Shown piece after piece: positions 13,341 through 26,600 of a stretch of 64,000 nucleotides of DNA. The notes beneath the pieces are model-generated. The model saw nothing but the letters and a program-made list of their open reading frames with translations, was not told the origin of the DNA and made no database searches. The position numbers were made by a program, and so were the translations under genes. Source of the stretch: Ailanthus altissimus (Eukaryota > Streptophyta > Magnoliopsida > Sapindales > Simaroubaceae); contig OX327699.1 of the NCBI GenBank assembly GCA_946807835.1, positions 22,122,014-22,186,013 on the forward strand, given 5' to 3'. Position 1 is the stretch's first letter; every line of letters begins with the position of its first letter.

Positions 13341-15390
13341 TAATACCTATTAATGTGGTACCATGCAATATAATGTTATAAATATTGTAGATCTGAAGGA
13401 GTTCATGTTAGATTTAAAGAAGTTTAGATAAGGGTTCATAGTTAGTCACGCTGAGAGATATAAATGCTAAATGTTAGCACAGCTAAATGCTAGCTGGTTA
13501 TAATACTCAACATATCCAAGAGTTGGAGCCTTGTCTGTAATGGAACATAGACTTGAAAATATACTAGTAACTGCATAGTTGCAAGAATTGCAATCAGGTG
13601 CTAGAAAATGCTAGTTGTACAAGTATGTTCTTGAATAATTGTCCTTGATCTATTTCTGCTGATGCAGGTCTGTCGGTGGATACATTTATATATAGATCAG
13701 CATATGTCGTACCTATAGGGTATAGATGGTCGTTCATAGCCGACCATGAGCTTGGAGCTCGTATTGACATATGGGTATCCAGTTAGAACTGGATATGGGA
13801 CATACTCATGAGGGCCTTCGATAGACATCCTATATAAGCCATTAACGAATGGTCCTCCCAAGTTGAGTAATATACGTGGTCCTTTGACCTGAGTGCCACG
13901 GTAGGCTTATAAGTGATCTATCATACTTTGGTTTCACGCATATCACAGACCTTTCATGGTGTGACCGTTGGGTGTCGCTGGGTATAGTCCGATGCTTATA
14001 GGGTTCGGTGTGTACAGATATGGGATCCGTCAGATTGTATATGGAGTTCGATATCCAAATACTTCGAGACTGTATCTCAGAAAGTCTTGTGGTTACAAGC
14101 ATCAATTCCAGAAAAAGAGTTCCGACATGGTAGAACAATATAGCAAATGAGTTTGCGCGTATTGTTCAGTGAGATACAAGTCTGAAGATAAGACATAGAT
14201 GAACACTAGGGGATTTGACGGTGATAATATATATCCCCGCACATCCATGATATCATAACGGAAGGACTATACGTATGCAATGTAATCTCAGCTTGTATGG
14301 TTCAACGCGCTGATTTGTAATATCTGTGACATGTGCGTGGGACATTACTCACGGACTTATGAAATAGTTCTATTTCACAAATCGGACGTAAAACCTAGGG
14401 AGTCCCGCAATATAGAGTGTACTCATTGTGTACTGAGGCAACATGGTGGATTAAAGTGTTTAATTCAACAATCTTCAGCACTACTACAAGAATGCATGCG
14501 TGTCTGTATTTAAGTTAAATACAACAATTAATTAATAATTTTTATTTACTAATTTTATAATAACATGTGGCGTATTATGGACCCTCAATTGAATTTACCT
14601 AAGTGTGGAATTTAGTGAGACCCACTAGGGGTATGCTTGGTAATTATTCATGAGGGGTAAAATGATCATTTCATACTTTAATTATTTAATAGTTAAATAA
14701 TCAAAATATCTCTCTTATTATATTATATTCTATAATATTTTATTATATAATATTATATATAATAATATTTTATTTGGATGCCAAATAGTTGATGCTCATT
14801 ATGTAATATTTTATTATTATTATTATATTAGATATATAAAGAGAAAAATATGTGAATTTGTGGGAGGTGGTGTGTTTTGTTAAAAAATAGTGAAATGGAG
14901 AAAGAGAGAAGAAGAGAAAATAGAACTGTGGGAAAAAAGAATAAGAGAAAAAAAAAGAAAAAAATGAAATTGTTTTATTTTTTTCTATGGTTTCAATTGA
15001 AGCAATGGTGAATTATTTTAAATTCTTTATTTTTTTTATTATTTTGAAGAAAATGGTAAAAACACACACTCGACCATTTTATGGTTTAAGAGTTAAATTC
15101 AGTGTTGCCTATAGCACTGCTGTTCTAGCTCACTAAGCTCACCATGTTGGTGACTAGGATTGCCCGCAAGTTAGTCTCTATGCGAACTCCGGAGAATTAC
15201 ATGTATAATGTTACACGTTGAGGTGAGTTATCTATACTACTAATATATTAATGTGATTAATATATTTAATTTATTGTGTTTATTGTATATTTCACGCTTC
15301 CGCCACATATAAATTCTTATATGATACTTGTTTTAGGCAATAGATACATTTGCACATGCATACACCCAGTATATTAGATCCCCGACAACA
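13340..15390 (+). repeat. Unclassified repeat-like segment
   Basis: A moderately GC-rich, ORF-poor block (13640-14520) is followed by an AT- and GA-rich stretch and then an LTR-end-like segment near 15290-15390 (TTCACGCTTCCGCCACATA, then GATCCCCGACAACA). The organisation U3-like, GA-rich, terminal motif suggests another decayed LTR, but no second copy is present in the window. Confidence 0.3.
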
Positions 15391-15403
15391 AATTATCCCA
15401 TTG

Positions 15404-15557
15404 GGAGACATTTAGTTAGGCCTTTAGGGTTCAGTTTTTGCGTAAGCCTGTAAGCCTTAAGCCTAATTGTGATTTTCTATTGAGACATGTGGTTAGACCC
15501 TTGGGATTAAGCTTCTGCTTAGGCTTGGAAATCTTGAGCCCAATGGTGATTTTCTGA
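15404..15557. repeat. Diverged tandem duplication, about 77-bp unit
   Basis: Two successive blocks begin GAGACAT and end GATTTTCT (about 15404-15480 and 15481-15557). They share GTTAG(G/A)CC, TTAGGCTT-like and TTGAGCC-like steps throughout, so they are an old head-to-tail duplication. Confidence 0.5.
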
Positions 15558-16140
15558 GGGGAATAATGGTTCATTAGTTTTTAGTTTTTAATTTATTCAA
15601 AATTTAAAACTCTGTTCTGGTTGGCTCTGGTCATCCTTTTGATTCCTATCACTTTTTTCACTTCAATTGGTTTGTTGATCGTTCGAGCTATTCTGAGTGG
15701 GTTCCTATGGAATGATGCTCATGTTTTAGTCGTGGTTGAAGACGTCGAGGTTGGTCGGCTCTACGTGATGGCATCATGACTGCTCGGAGAGTTACTATCA
15801 AGTAATGAAGGTTTTTCTTATAACTCTTTTTAAATAATAATGACGAGTTTTTTCAAGCATCATTATTAGCTAACGTAAGAAGCTTCTTGAGCAAAGAACT
15901 TACTGCCAATCGTTGATCTATTCTTGATTAGGTGGCTAAGATTATCCGAGTGGTTGGTTGAGGTAATCTGGGCTGTTAATCCGCTTAGATCCATCAGTTC
16001 GGGTCATTGTTCTTCGAATAAGTACATTTAATATGTTTAAAAACCCGAGACATCACTCATTTTTCTTCATAGGCATCTCTTCAATTTTTCAACTGATCTT
16101 GTTCATTTGTTTGATTTAAACAACTTAAATTATTTCACTG
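15558..16140. other. Intergenic, nothing recognised
   Basis: Mixed-composition sequence with no family-like ORF, RNA gene or obvious repeat partner elsewhere in the window. Confidence 0.3.
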
Positions 16141-16144
16141 TTTA

Positions 16145-16890
16145 ATTCTCACAATTCACATAATCACACTATAAAAACTTATAAGAGAATAATTGTAGCT
16201 TTAGAATCTAAAAGCTAATAAATATTCAATAAAAGAATTACATTTTATTGTTAATTTTGAAGAACACTATATACTTATAATAGACGTCTACATCTTTTTA
16301 AAGTGTAAATGTCATCGTATATTTAAGTTATCCTATTTATCATTGATGATTTACTTGAATTTTAGAGTAATTGTTACATATCAATTTTTTTTTTTGAAAA
16401 CTTAACCAAATAAGAATAATATTATGTTTTTAAGTAGTATTTTAACAAATTTTATTTTATATGATATGTTAACTATTTATTAAATAGTAAATTTTTTATA
16501 ACTTCTAAAAATTAATCATTATAATATTTTAATATTTAATAGGTGCTTGACATTCACTTGGGTTGAATAATATTAAGATACTGTCTAAAAAAACAATACC
16601 ACTCAAAAAACAAATGTTTGATTCTCATAATTCATGGTGTCACACTATAGAAATCCATAAGAGAAGAATGGTAGCTTCATAATCTAAAAGCTAAAGAATA
16701 TTCAACAAAATATATATATATATATATCTAAAAGCTAAAGAATATTCAACAATATATATATATATCTAAAAGCTAAAGAATATTCAACAAAATATATATA
16801 TATATACATATTTCATTGCTAATTTTGAACGGCACTATATATAATGAACATTTACATATTTTTTTAAGTGCAAATATCTATCTTTTAACT
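16145..16890. repeat. Segmental duplication: copies at about 16145-16329 and 16621-16890
   Basis: Both copies follow the same order: ATTCTCA(C/T)AATTCA, TCACACTATA, ATAAGAGAA, GTAGCTT, AATCTAAAAGCTAA, TATTCAA, then ATTG(T/C)TAATTTTGAA and ACACTATA or CACTATA. The second copy is longer because the AATCTAAAAGCTAAAGAATATT unit was amplified there. Confidence 0.7.
16683..16806. repeat. Minisatellite: three units plus AT tails
   Basis: A unit of TCTAAAAGCTAAAGAATATT followed by CAAC and an (AT)n tail is repeated three times, starting at 16683, 16727 and 16765. It sits inside the second copy of the segmental duplication and differs between units mainly in AT tail length. Confidence 0.85.
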
Positions 16891-16987
16891 TAAGTTTAAC
16901 ATTGGATTTTTGTTAAAACAACTTCTATAAAAAAAGTCCATTATATATGGACGTCACAAAAGATTCGAATGTCCACATCTAAGCACG

Positions 16988-16989
<2 letters not shown>

Positions 16990-17060
<71 letters not shown>
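16990..17060. repeat. Compound microsatellite (AT)n(AG)n
   Basis: An uninterrupted AT dinucleotide run passes directly into an AG run, about 70 bp in total. Confidence 0.95.
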
Positions 17061-17063
<3 letters not shown>

Positions 17064-18040
17064 TATATGAATTGGCACTTTCATCACTTTTTTTTTAAAG
17101 AAAAATAAAATAAAATTACCTATGAGGTCTCTAATTTTGTTGGAAATACCTAATTAGTTTTTATTTTTAAAAAATGCTCAATTACTCAATAGGGTCTAGT
17201 GGGTAATTCGACCAAAAAAAAAATAGAGATGAAACTATTTTTTCATATAATAACAATAGAGACTTAATTAGACTAAACTCAGTCGAGCTTTGAAATTTTT
17301 TTAATAAATAATATTAGTAAATATTTATATATGTAATTATTTTAAATTAATTTAATATTTTCTTTAATATTTTATTAAATTTTAAATATTTTTTTCTTAT
17401 TTTTTAAATCAACTTTTTATAAGATTTTTATTTCTTATTTTAATAAGAGAAACATTTACTAGTATTTCATGATATGAATGGACTTTTATTTAGCGACTAA
17501 AATGAAAACAAAACAGAGGTTTAAAGATATAATTTAAAAAAAAAAAGAGCAGTGTTGCAAAATTGGTATACATATTTTGTTATTTTACTTAATTTCTCAT
17601 TAAAGACTACTATTTATTAGGTAGCTTTATTGACTTATTAATTTTAATTAATGTGTTAGTTATATAACACCAATCAATAATAAATCTATTAAATATTATA
17701 TTAATTTAAATATATACTTTATATCTCAATTATCTAAACATAATATTATTATAAAAAGGGAGTTGAGTAGCATTGCTCTAAAAAAAAAATAAAACAACTT
17801 ATATTAACAAAAACATGAGTCCAAACCTGACGCAAAGTCCCAAATATTTAATAAAATCAAAACAAAAAAATAAAATGCAAAAAACTTTTTTTTTTACAAA
17901 ATATAAATTTATTTTACTTTACTATAGACATTCTTAATTTTTGTTGTCTTTTACATTCTTTATGTTTTTGTGATTAGAATATCTCTATTATATTTTTGTC
18001 GATTTTATTAATTTACTTTTAGTGACATCCACATCGACCT
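17061..18040. other. AT-rich intergenic, nothing recognised
   Basis: Very AT-rich sequence with homopolymer runs and no supported coding, RNA or repeat feature. Confidence 0.4.
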
Positions 18041-18056
18041 GCCATCTAAAAGAACC

Positions 18057-18077
18057 TGGGCCTGGGCCTGGGCCAAT
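18057..18077. promoter_or_regulatory. Triple TGGGCC (site II-like) with adjoining CCAAT
   Basis: Three head-to-tail TGGGCC hexamers (18057-18074) run directly into CCAAT (18073-18077). TGGGCC/T 'site II' elements are bound by TCP transcription factors in plant promoters. The cluster lies about 0.7 kb upstream of the inferred first UTR exon of the BEL1-like gene at 19963, so a promoter role is possible but not shown. Confidence 0.45.
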
Positions 18078-18739
18078 CTTTGCTGTTGCCGGGGGCGGCC
18101 TGGCCCGAGTATTTTGCCACCGCGGAGGTGACCGTCAGCCACTAGTGTAGAGATTAGAGAAGCAATTGATGCAAACCACGTAACGTGCGAGTTTGTCACT
18201 TACAACTACTGCTGAGTGCAGCTACCACTTTCCGGCCTCTGGCCGTTTAATTTGCTTTTTTTTTTAAAAAAAAAAAAAATGAAAACTGAAAACAATTATC
18301 AATTAATAAATGCTTCCATGACTAAATTTCTCACGAGAGAGAAGCGCGAAGAATTATCAATTATGCGTTAAAAGGAGGCTTAAAGGCGGGTAACAGATCC
18401 ACCAACTGGTAGTTAGGTTTAATGAACTCTCTTAAGCAAGGGAGGAAAAAAAAAATACTAACCACCACCCTTTTGCCACTTGGGTGTTGTTGACAGAAAC
18501 GTTCTAGCTCACACGTGAGATTCTTTGGAATAATAAACGAGCAAATTCGCCTTTAGAATATATATTCACTGAGCAAATTCAACTATTGAAATGCAAGAAT
18601 TTTATTTAATATTAATATTCCAATGGTAGTTGTTGCTCTTGTTGTAGGATATATTGAGTATTCTAATCAATTTGATTGGATCAATTTATTATTATTATTA
18701 TTATTATTTTTTGGATTGGTGTCAATGTTCCAATCATAA

Positions 18740-19962
18740 GGAGGGTTTGATTCTGTTTATAAGATAAAAATCTCTTGGGATTGGTTCTTGTCTCCATGTT
18801 TTTGAACCCTTTCTGCTCCCCACAAGAGGCGCGGCACTAGCTGCTTATACGGGGTTTTCAGGTACTTTGCTCTTTTCTTTTTCTTGTTAATGGTAATGAT
18901 TTTGATGAAACTAAAAGGGTAAAAATTTTGATGCTTGATTGTGTTTGCCAAATTGAGTGGTAGTTCCTGTAATGCACGATGATGGAGATAGTGAACAGAA
19001 TTACCTAAAAAGGTAAAAAAAAAAGAAATAAAAAAGAACTCGAGAGATTTACTTTATGAGCATGTAATATGATATGGGTTTTGAGTTCAGCTACGATTTT
19101 GTTTGCCATGGTGTTTCAAATTTGAGTTTGATGCATCAACTATATGATTGTGCGGGTGACAAATCATGGCAGTGATTTGAATTAAAAAAAAAAGGAAGAG
19201 GTGAAAAAAGTTACTGCTGGCAAAAGGAAAAAGAGGGCTATTATTATTAACTTTCCCCCCTGTTCTCAGCTTTTAGAATCTTGTGGCTCTAATTTGTTCT
19301 GGGCTCATTTACATAACATATATTCTTTATTTCTTGTTAATTTTCCCCTGAAGACTGTCTCTCCAAATTCGAATTTCGAAGTTCCTATTGCTTTTTCTCT
19401 GTAAATCTCAATTTCAAGTTAGCTCTGTAATTGCAATAACTATGAAACGGTGCTGGTAACAATCTCAACAAGCTCAAATATAATTTTATGTAAGAATCCT
19501 CCTAATTTCTTCCTCGAGTATAATAACTTTTTCTCCCAGGAGTATTTGCTACACGTCCATATTGGATTGTTTTTTTTGACAGGGAAGGGAACTTCTCTCC
19601 TCATCTGGTACACTTTCAAGTTTGAATATATTGCTGCACTGCTCATGATAGTAATTGTGGATTATCTTTTTCCTTCACATTGTACTTAAGTTGGTTGGTC
19701 TTAAAACATTTATGATTTTGTATAAATTTTAAGCCATATTTTTACACAATGATGTAAAAATGGGGTTTTGGGTTTGAGGACATGATTGACAATTTTAACA
19801 AACCTCTCCATGGAGTTTAATTGTTGGTGTTTTAAGATTTATTAACTGATTACCATTTAATTGGGCAGCACATGATCATCGAATTCTTGGAGAGCACTGT
19901 TAGAGTTATGCTGTTCGTTTCTCACCACTGGACCAAAATTTGTGAGACACAGGAAGCAAAAG
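18740..19962 (+). other. Inferred 5' UTR of BLH3-like gene, with a UTR intron
   Basis: A donor-like CAG/GTACTTTGC after 18861 and an acceptor-like TTGGGCAG ending at 19869 would remove about 1 kb and leave a leader running into the ATG at 19963. Leader introns are common in BEL1-like genes. Transcript evidence is absent, so the ends are inferred. Confidence 0.4.
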
Positions 19963-22900
19963 ATGGCTGCTTATAATCCAAGCTTAAGCTATCAAAATGA
20001 GGTCCTTTCAACTCCATTTCCAGGAGACGAGAAATTTGTTACTTGTCTTGATCCACCATCTTCTCATCCTGATAATGTAAATATGTATGTCAACCAAGCT
20101 TCATCTGCTGGGTCATACACAGATATCTTATCCGTTGGGAGTTCTGTTTCTCCTCACAATTATGTTGAAATCCCATTTACTGGAGGTAAAAATGAAAAGA
20201 TGTTCATTCCATCAAAAAATGATTCAGTGATTTTTCCACCCATTGATGGTCAATCTAACACTGCAACAGGTAATTTAATCAGCAATTCTATTGCTGGAGA
20301 TTCCCAGATGATTCCAAGGACACAGTCAAGAATTGTGGATTGTGAACAAAATTTTCGGTGTCAGGGATTATCACTAAGCCTTGGCACGCAGATGACATTG
20401 GCAGTTTCTGTGCCTTCATTTCCATACCAGTATTCAAACCCTAGTTTCTGTTCATTATCAAGAGCTCATCTTCCAATTCCAGGGAAGAGTACTATGTCTT
20501 GTCAAGATGATGAAAGTGAAAAAAATAAGGAGCTGAGAACTTCTGAAGGCTTGCTGTCTGGTTTTGAAACCGAGTCATTATGCAACAGTTATCGCTCATT
20601 AGGCCACAAAGAAATGCATTCTAATGCATATCAATATGAACACATGAGTTTTGCAAACACTGTATTGAAATCTAAATACCTGAAAGTGGCACAGCAGTTG
20701 CTTGATGAGGTGATCAATGTCCAAAAGGCTTTGAAGCAGCCAAATTTTGATGAAAATCAAAGCTTTTGTTGGACTCGTTTAGATGACTCCCAAGGAACTG
20801 ATAGGAGATCTAGTAGTCAGCCTAGGCTGCCTGTGAGGAATGGGAGTCTGTCAAACCCTAACGAGTCAGTTACCAACTCATCTTCTGAGCTATCACATGC
20901 CGAAAGACAGGATCTGCAGAATAGAAAGACAAAACTCTTGTCCATGTTGGAGGAGGTAAGCCACTACCTCAACACATTTGTGCTAACTATGTAGATTTTT
21001 TTTTTTTTTTATGTTTTTCTTACTTAATATGGATGCTTGTCTAATTTTGTTTATTTGTGATCCTTGTATACCTTGGTGTATTTTCTCCTTGTACCTTCTA
21101 TGATAACTTCATAACCAGTTACCTTGGTGTATTTTTTTTTTCTCCTTTTATGTGATTCTTACTTAAAATGGATGCTTGTCTAATTTTGTTTATTTGTGGT
21201 CCTTGTATACCTTGGTGTATTTTCTCCTTGTACCTTCTATGATGATAACTTCATAACCAGGTAGCACATTGCTATTTTTTGTTGATCCATTAATATAATT
21301 TGAACTATTCCGAGATCTTTTGTTTGTTATGTTTTAATTGGCTGTTGTAAATTAATGTTGAAAAGTACACCAGTAATAGTACTCTTAGTACGGCACAGAT
21401 TCATTAGGACTATGTTGTTTGTAATAAGTAATCTGTTTAGCACATATTGACTGGAATACGATTTCACTCACAAATGATGATAAAATCAAGTATATAGTCA
21501 AGGTAGCTGCTTTCTAGTGTGGTGCTCTTGGTGGAACGGATGTGTTCTACACAGCTTGTAAGAGAGATTTTACTAAACATGGGACATTGATGTTTCGGGG
21601 CATGTGATGCTAATAAATAAACACAGACCTTCATTCCGGAAAAACTGCCATGGGACATAGTTGTCAAAGAGACAAAAGGAATTAACTGGCGAAGATGTAG
21701 TCTGTTCTTTAAATGGTTACCAGTTAATGCTAACCTTAAACACCTTGGGTAGCATTTCTATCTATTTAATTAGTTATCTATTTTTTTTTCCCATTCTCTG
21801 TTATGATTTCAACCTATGTTCAGGATGAGTGCATGAGGGAAGTGGGTTGCAGGATATCTTATGAAGAGAGAAGGGTTATTCAACCCATCTGCTGTAGTGT
21901 CAATTAAAATCTTTTGGAGATTGGTGTTAAAGGTCTGAGAATTAAAGTGCTACCAAAAATGTTCTATAGCAAAGGTAGTCTCAAGTGATTAGGGCATTAA
22001 TAAGTGGAAGCGAGGACAGAATCATGAGAGGTTTGAAGGAAAGAGTGACTTCAGCTTTTCAGTTAGTAATAGCTTCACTAAATTTCCTTCCTCTGATGAG
22101 TTTTTTTTCTTTAATACTGATATGTCTATTTATGCACGCATTCGGGCTTAGACTTGTGGAAAGAGTGCTAATTCTAAGGGTTTTGTTGTAGGTAGACAGA
22201 AGATACAAACAATATTACCATAAAATGAAAATACTGGTGTCATCATTTGACATGGTTGCTGGGCGTGGGGCAGCTAAATCGTACACAGCTCTTGCTCACC
22301 AGACAATTTCTCACCATTTCTGCTCTTTGCATGACGCAATAAGTGATCAGATTCAAGTGACTTGGAGAACCCTTGGGGAGCAAGAGACTTCATCAAATGG
22401 TCAAGTAGGCATACCTCGTCTCCGCTATGTGGATCATCAGTTAAGACAGCAGAAGGCTCTTCAGCAGCTTGGTGTGATGCGACATGCCTGGAGGCCACAG
22501 AGAGGACTTCCTGAGAGCTCTGTTTCAATTCTTCGTGCTTGGCTGTTTGAGCATTTTCTTCATCCGTATGTTCCTGGACTATTGTTTTCTTCATTAAATT
22601 CCCTAATGTCCTGGAACTTTGATCCACCAATTGTCATTCTCTACTGACTTTTGTTTTCACCAGCTACCCAAATGATTCAGAGAAAATCATGCTAGCAAGA
22701 CAGACGGGCTTGACCAGAAACCAGGTAAGGAAGAGACAAATTCTGTTATTGAACTGGTGGGTCATGACTGTACACAACTGTAACTTCACAATGCATTGGA
22801 AAATTTGGATCCAGAAGTCAATTGAACATAGTACTTAATGTCACACTTGGGGTGTGACACTAAGCATACATCTTAATGTTATTGAAGAAATTTTATCTAA

Positions 22901-23674
22901 AAAGAAAAAGATAAAGAGAGCTTAAGAATTCTCCAGGATCCATAGATTGAGGGTCTCCATGACATTTTCCCTGCTAACTTCTTATCATTTGACACATAAA
23001 TACCTTAGTTTTCCTCAATATTATTGCAAGATTCATAAGGATTCACTTTCCTCTTTTACTTGTCATGCGGCATGATCCCTAGTTTGTGTTTGGATCAGGT
23101 TGCTAACTGGTTTATAAATGCCCGGGTGCGTCTATGGAAGCCCATGGTCGAGGACATGTACAACAAAGAGTTTGGCGATACGGAGGAAAATTCTACGTCT
23201 TGTCCAGAAAATGCACAGAAAGCATGTAGTGAGACTTCATCAGCACCTGAAAATAGAGGAGAAGAGTTGCAGGACAAGGCGACAGCAAGTTCAGTGTTTC
23301 AGGAAGATGGTCATGGAGAAAATGTATTGAATTCTCGGATCACGAGATTACAAGATGACCAAAGGCCTAACGTAAATGATCATAGACTTTATGACAGTAT
23401 CCAGAACAACCAAAATGGTAACCATGTTCTTATGGGTGCTACTGACACATATGGCATATCAGAGTTCAGTGGTTTTGCAATTAGCAACCAGGTTTCACTT
23501 GCATTGGGGTTAAGTCATCATGAAAGTGATGTATTTTCTGGGAAGGATATTGGAGGCAATAATGCAGTCGCTTCTTCTGTTGAGCACGACACAGTGGATT
23601 ATCATCGCATTGACATGGGAAATCAGCAAGACAGGTTTGGCAATCCTCATCTGTTGCATGATTTTGTAGTCTAA
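19963..23674 (+). CDS. BLH3-like: BEL1-like TALE homeodomain transcription factor (BLH3/BLH10-like, 4 coding exons)
   Basis: Plant TALE homeodomain protein; BELL proteins heterodimerise with KNOX proteins and act in the nucleus in meristem and organ patterning. Coding exons: 19963-20955, 22192-22565, 22664-22724, 23099-23674, giving 667 aa. The frame is also open upstream to a GTG at 19942, but the first ATG is at 19963. In order: N-terminal ZIBEL-type GLSLSLG (about 135-141), SKY box [14 protein letters not shown] (237-250), BELL domain (about 325-385), TALE homeodomain from W431 (RPQRGLPE, three-residue-extension PYP, then [15 protein letters not shown]) and C-terminal VSLALGL (608-614). 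The 61-nt third exon is family-typical. Three Arg positions of the BELL core appear replaced (SHHFCSLHD). Intron 1 holds a 139-bp-offset tandem duplication. Orthology to BLH3/BLH10 is inferred from sequence and neighbours. Confidence 0.92.
21017..21260. repeat. Tandem duplication in BLH3-like intron 1
   Basis: The block containing GGATGCTTGTCTAATTTTG, TTGTATACCTTGGTGTATTT and CTTCATAACCAG occurs at about 21030-21117 and again at about 21169-21260, an offset of 139 bp with only a few changes. A third, partial echo (ACCTTGGTGTATTTT) lies between the copies. Confidence 0.9.
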
Positions 23675-26600
23675 AATGGCACCTACCACTAGCTCCTTGG
23701 GACATTGTGAGGCGGATAGATATCATTGAAGTCTATTATAAGGTAGCTGCATATATGGGAATCATAATAATCACTTGTAATAAACAAACAGAACTGTAAG
23801 AGCATAGGCATATGTAGATAAGGAAAGGTAGTTAGTCTTGTGTATTTACTATTTTGTGTAATAAATAACCATGTAAAAGAACTATGATTGTTGTTAACAT
23901 CTCGTTTGAAAATAAAGACAAAATAAGAAATGACCGATAACATATGAATGAATCTTTGTAGTGATCATTCCTAACATTGGAGTGGACATTCGAATAATCA
24001 AATATATTGAGAGTTAAAAATAGATCATTACATATAACGAACTAAGATCACTAAATAATCAAATCAACTTTTGATTCAAACAAAGTGCATGAACTCGTGA
24101 AGGATTCGACGGTGGCCGCTTAACACGTTTGATGATTAGTTTACACATGTCGACGAATTCCTTAGTTCCCAAAGTAAAGAAAGTGATTATCGTGCAGCGG
24201 AATAAAAAGATTATTGAACGCTCAATGTATCGTCGTGTGAATATGTGAAAATGAGGAATGATATTGATATCCATGCCATGCGGATGCACATAGAAATATT
24301 GTTACTATAGTTTATAGCACATGTCTGCCAGAAAAATATACCAACATTTTGATACTGTATGATCAATCGCGTAAAAATCATAAACCAAATGCCCACATCT
24401 TTTAAAGAATTTTTTTTTAAAAAAAAATTGATCAGTGCCATCGCTATACTAAAAATCAAGCCATAAATCTTTTTCAGATAAAAACGATAAACCGTAACTA
24501 TATATTTTTGAAAAAAAAAACTAATAATAATAACTTATGCTGTTGTTAAACTGATAATCAATCCATTATTTTAACATTAAATAACAGGAAAAAAAAATAA
24601 CGAATTATATTTTAAAACCTAAATATCAATCACATAGAAAAGTAATAACAGTGGGGAACATATATCTTGACAATAAAGTAGTAAAAAATAAAGAAATCAA
24701 AGAAAATCATGGAGAGCGAAGTAATCGATTCTTGTTATTCCATTAGAAATCATATAATTTATTACAAACTAATAAAATTAAAGAATCAAATTGAATGCTA
24801 GATGGTAAAAACTCAAATGTGAATGGGTTTATTCAAAGATTTAATTTAATACGTAAAATACTTATTATTACTAAATCAAAAGTATTGTCATCACAATGAT
24901 TCTGGAATCAAAGAGTCGAAGAATAAACATTCAGATTGAGATGAGGGAAGAGAATCACCATTGACTAAGAAACCAAACTCCAGTTTAGTATTGAGCTTGT
25001 AGTAGTTGTTTTACTTTAAACAGAAATCCAATATAATAAATAAGGTAACTTTCCTCATTAAAAAGTTCTTTTATTAAAAAAATAAAAATGCACATTAAAC
25101 AATTTTAAGATGTAATACTATTTTTTTTTTCTCGTTTAAGTTTTATTCTTTTTTCCTTTTATAAAAGTACTAAATATAATGTCATATCATTACGAATGAA
25201 AATTCGAAACATGTTAAGAAGAACACAAGTTATTATAGTAGTAGGGGTTAACATGTAATTTTACCTCCAATATAAACATCATGGGTTCGAAATTTCGAAT
25301 CCCTCTTCCCTTTTATTAGAAGAAAAAAAGAAACAAGTCGGGAAGAATTGTAAAAAGCCGATTTATTGGTTTAGTTAATTAGATTTAATTAAATTTTTAA
25401 GTAAAAAAAAATGGTAGAATTATGTTTGCAAAGTTATAATAAAAAGTTCATATTTTAATTAATGTGTTATTTGATAATTATTGACTTTTTAATTTTTATT
25501 AATATATTAATTATATAACACTGAATGATAGTAAATACATCAAGTTTTACATTATTTATGATATAAAATTTGTATTCGAGATATGATATACAAAATTTTT
25601 CATGTCAGTTATGAACTCATCATAAAAGAAAATACACCTCCAAGACATAAATATTATTAAAATGACATTTCAATTTGTATTAGATTTCCTTCATATTTAT
25701 ATGAAATTTTCTTTAAAATGATTTTAATTTGGAAAGAATATGATATATTTGTAAAAGACTCTGGCAATTAAGTCAGTAAAAGAAAGTTGAGAAATAAAAA
25801 AATTGTCTAGAATGATCTAAATAATTTGAACGTGACAAGATGAAAAATAGTATCATGTCTTTAAAAAAATATAGTATCCTGTCAAGAGCGAGAGACCCCA
25901 TTTTTATAGGAAGATTTTGGAAGAAAATATCTAACTTTCTTTACCTCTTCTTATTTTTATTATTATTATCAGTCTCCATATTTTTTATATTTTAAATATT
26001 TTTTATAAATTTAATTCTTTTAAATAAATTATACTTCATTATGATTATTTAAAATCTTAGTTTTTATTTATTTATCAAGAACTATTTATTTTTTATTTTT
26101 GAATATATATGTATCTTAAGTATTGAGTGAAATCCTAAAAAAACAGAGAATTCAACTAAAATATATATACTTCTCTAAATAAATGGTATTGATTCACATG
26201 TATTATCGTACCAAAATTTTTACTATTTAAAATTTAACACAATAAAATTTTTGATAATTTTATTTTATTGAAAATCTCTAAGAATTTAATTTTTTATGAA
26301 TTTTTAAAATAAAGACTGTAATGCGAAAATAGAAATTTTAGCAGTAAATTCAAATTAAAAAACTAGTTTCACCTATTTAAACATCTTCAAAAATTCTAAA
26401 ATTTATATAATGACTTTTATATATGTTTAGTTATTTCAATTTTAATTTTAAAATTTTTAGACAACTGTAAAATATTTTATAAACTAACTTACGAATTATG
26501 TTCACATACAGAAACTGTTTGATAGATTCTATCGAGTAAAAATATAAATTTATTTTTAATAATTTTGCTAAACCAACTATTCTAAATAAATTATATGATG

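Noticed and set aside
13842..14150. Overlapping open frames of 60-98 codons on both strands
   Set aside because: No family resemblance, no splice context, and they lie inside a repeat-like block; chance ORFs in a GC-richer patch.
22838..22860. Short palindrome GTCACAC...GTGTGAC in BLH3-like intron 3
   Set aside because: Arms of about 7 bp are expected by chance at this window size.
25270..25310. tRNA or SINE B-box-like GGGTTCGAAAT
   Set aside because: No acceptor stem, anticodon arm or A box at the right distance.
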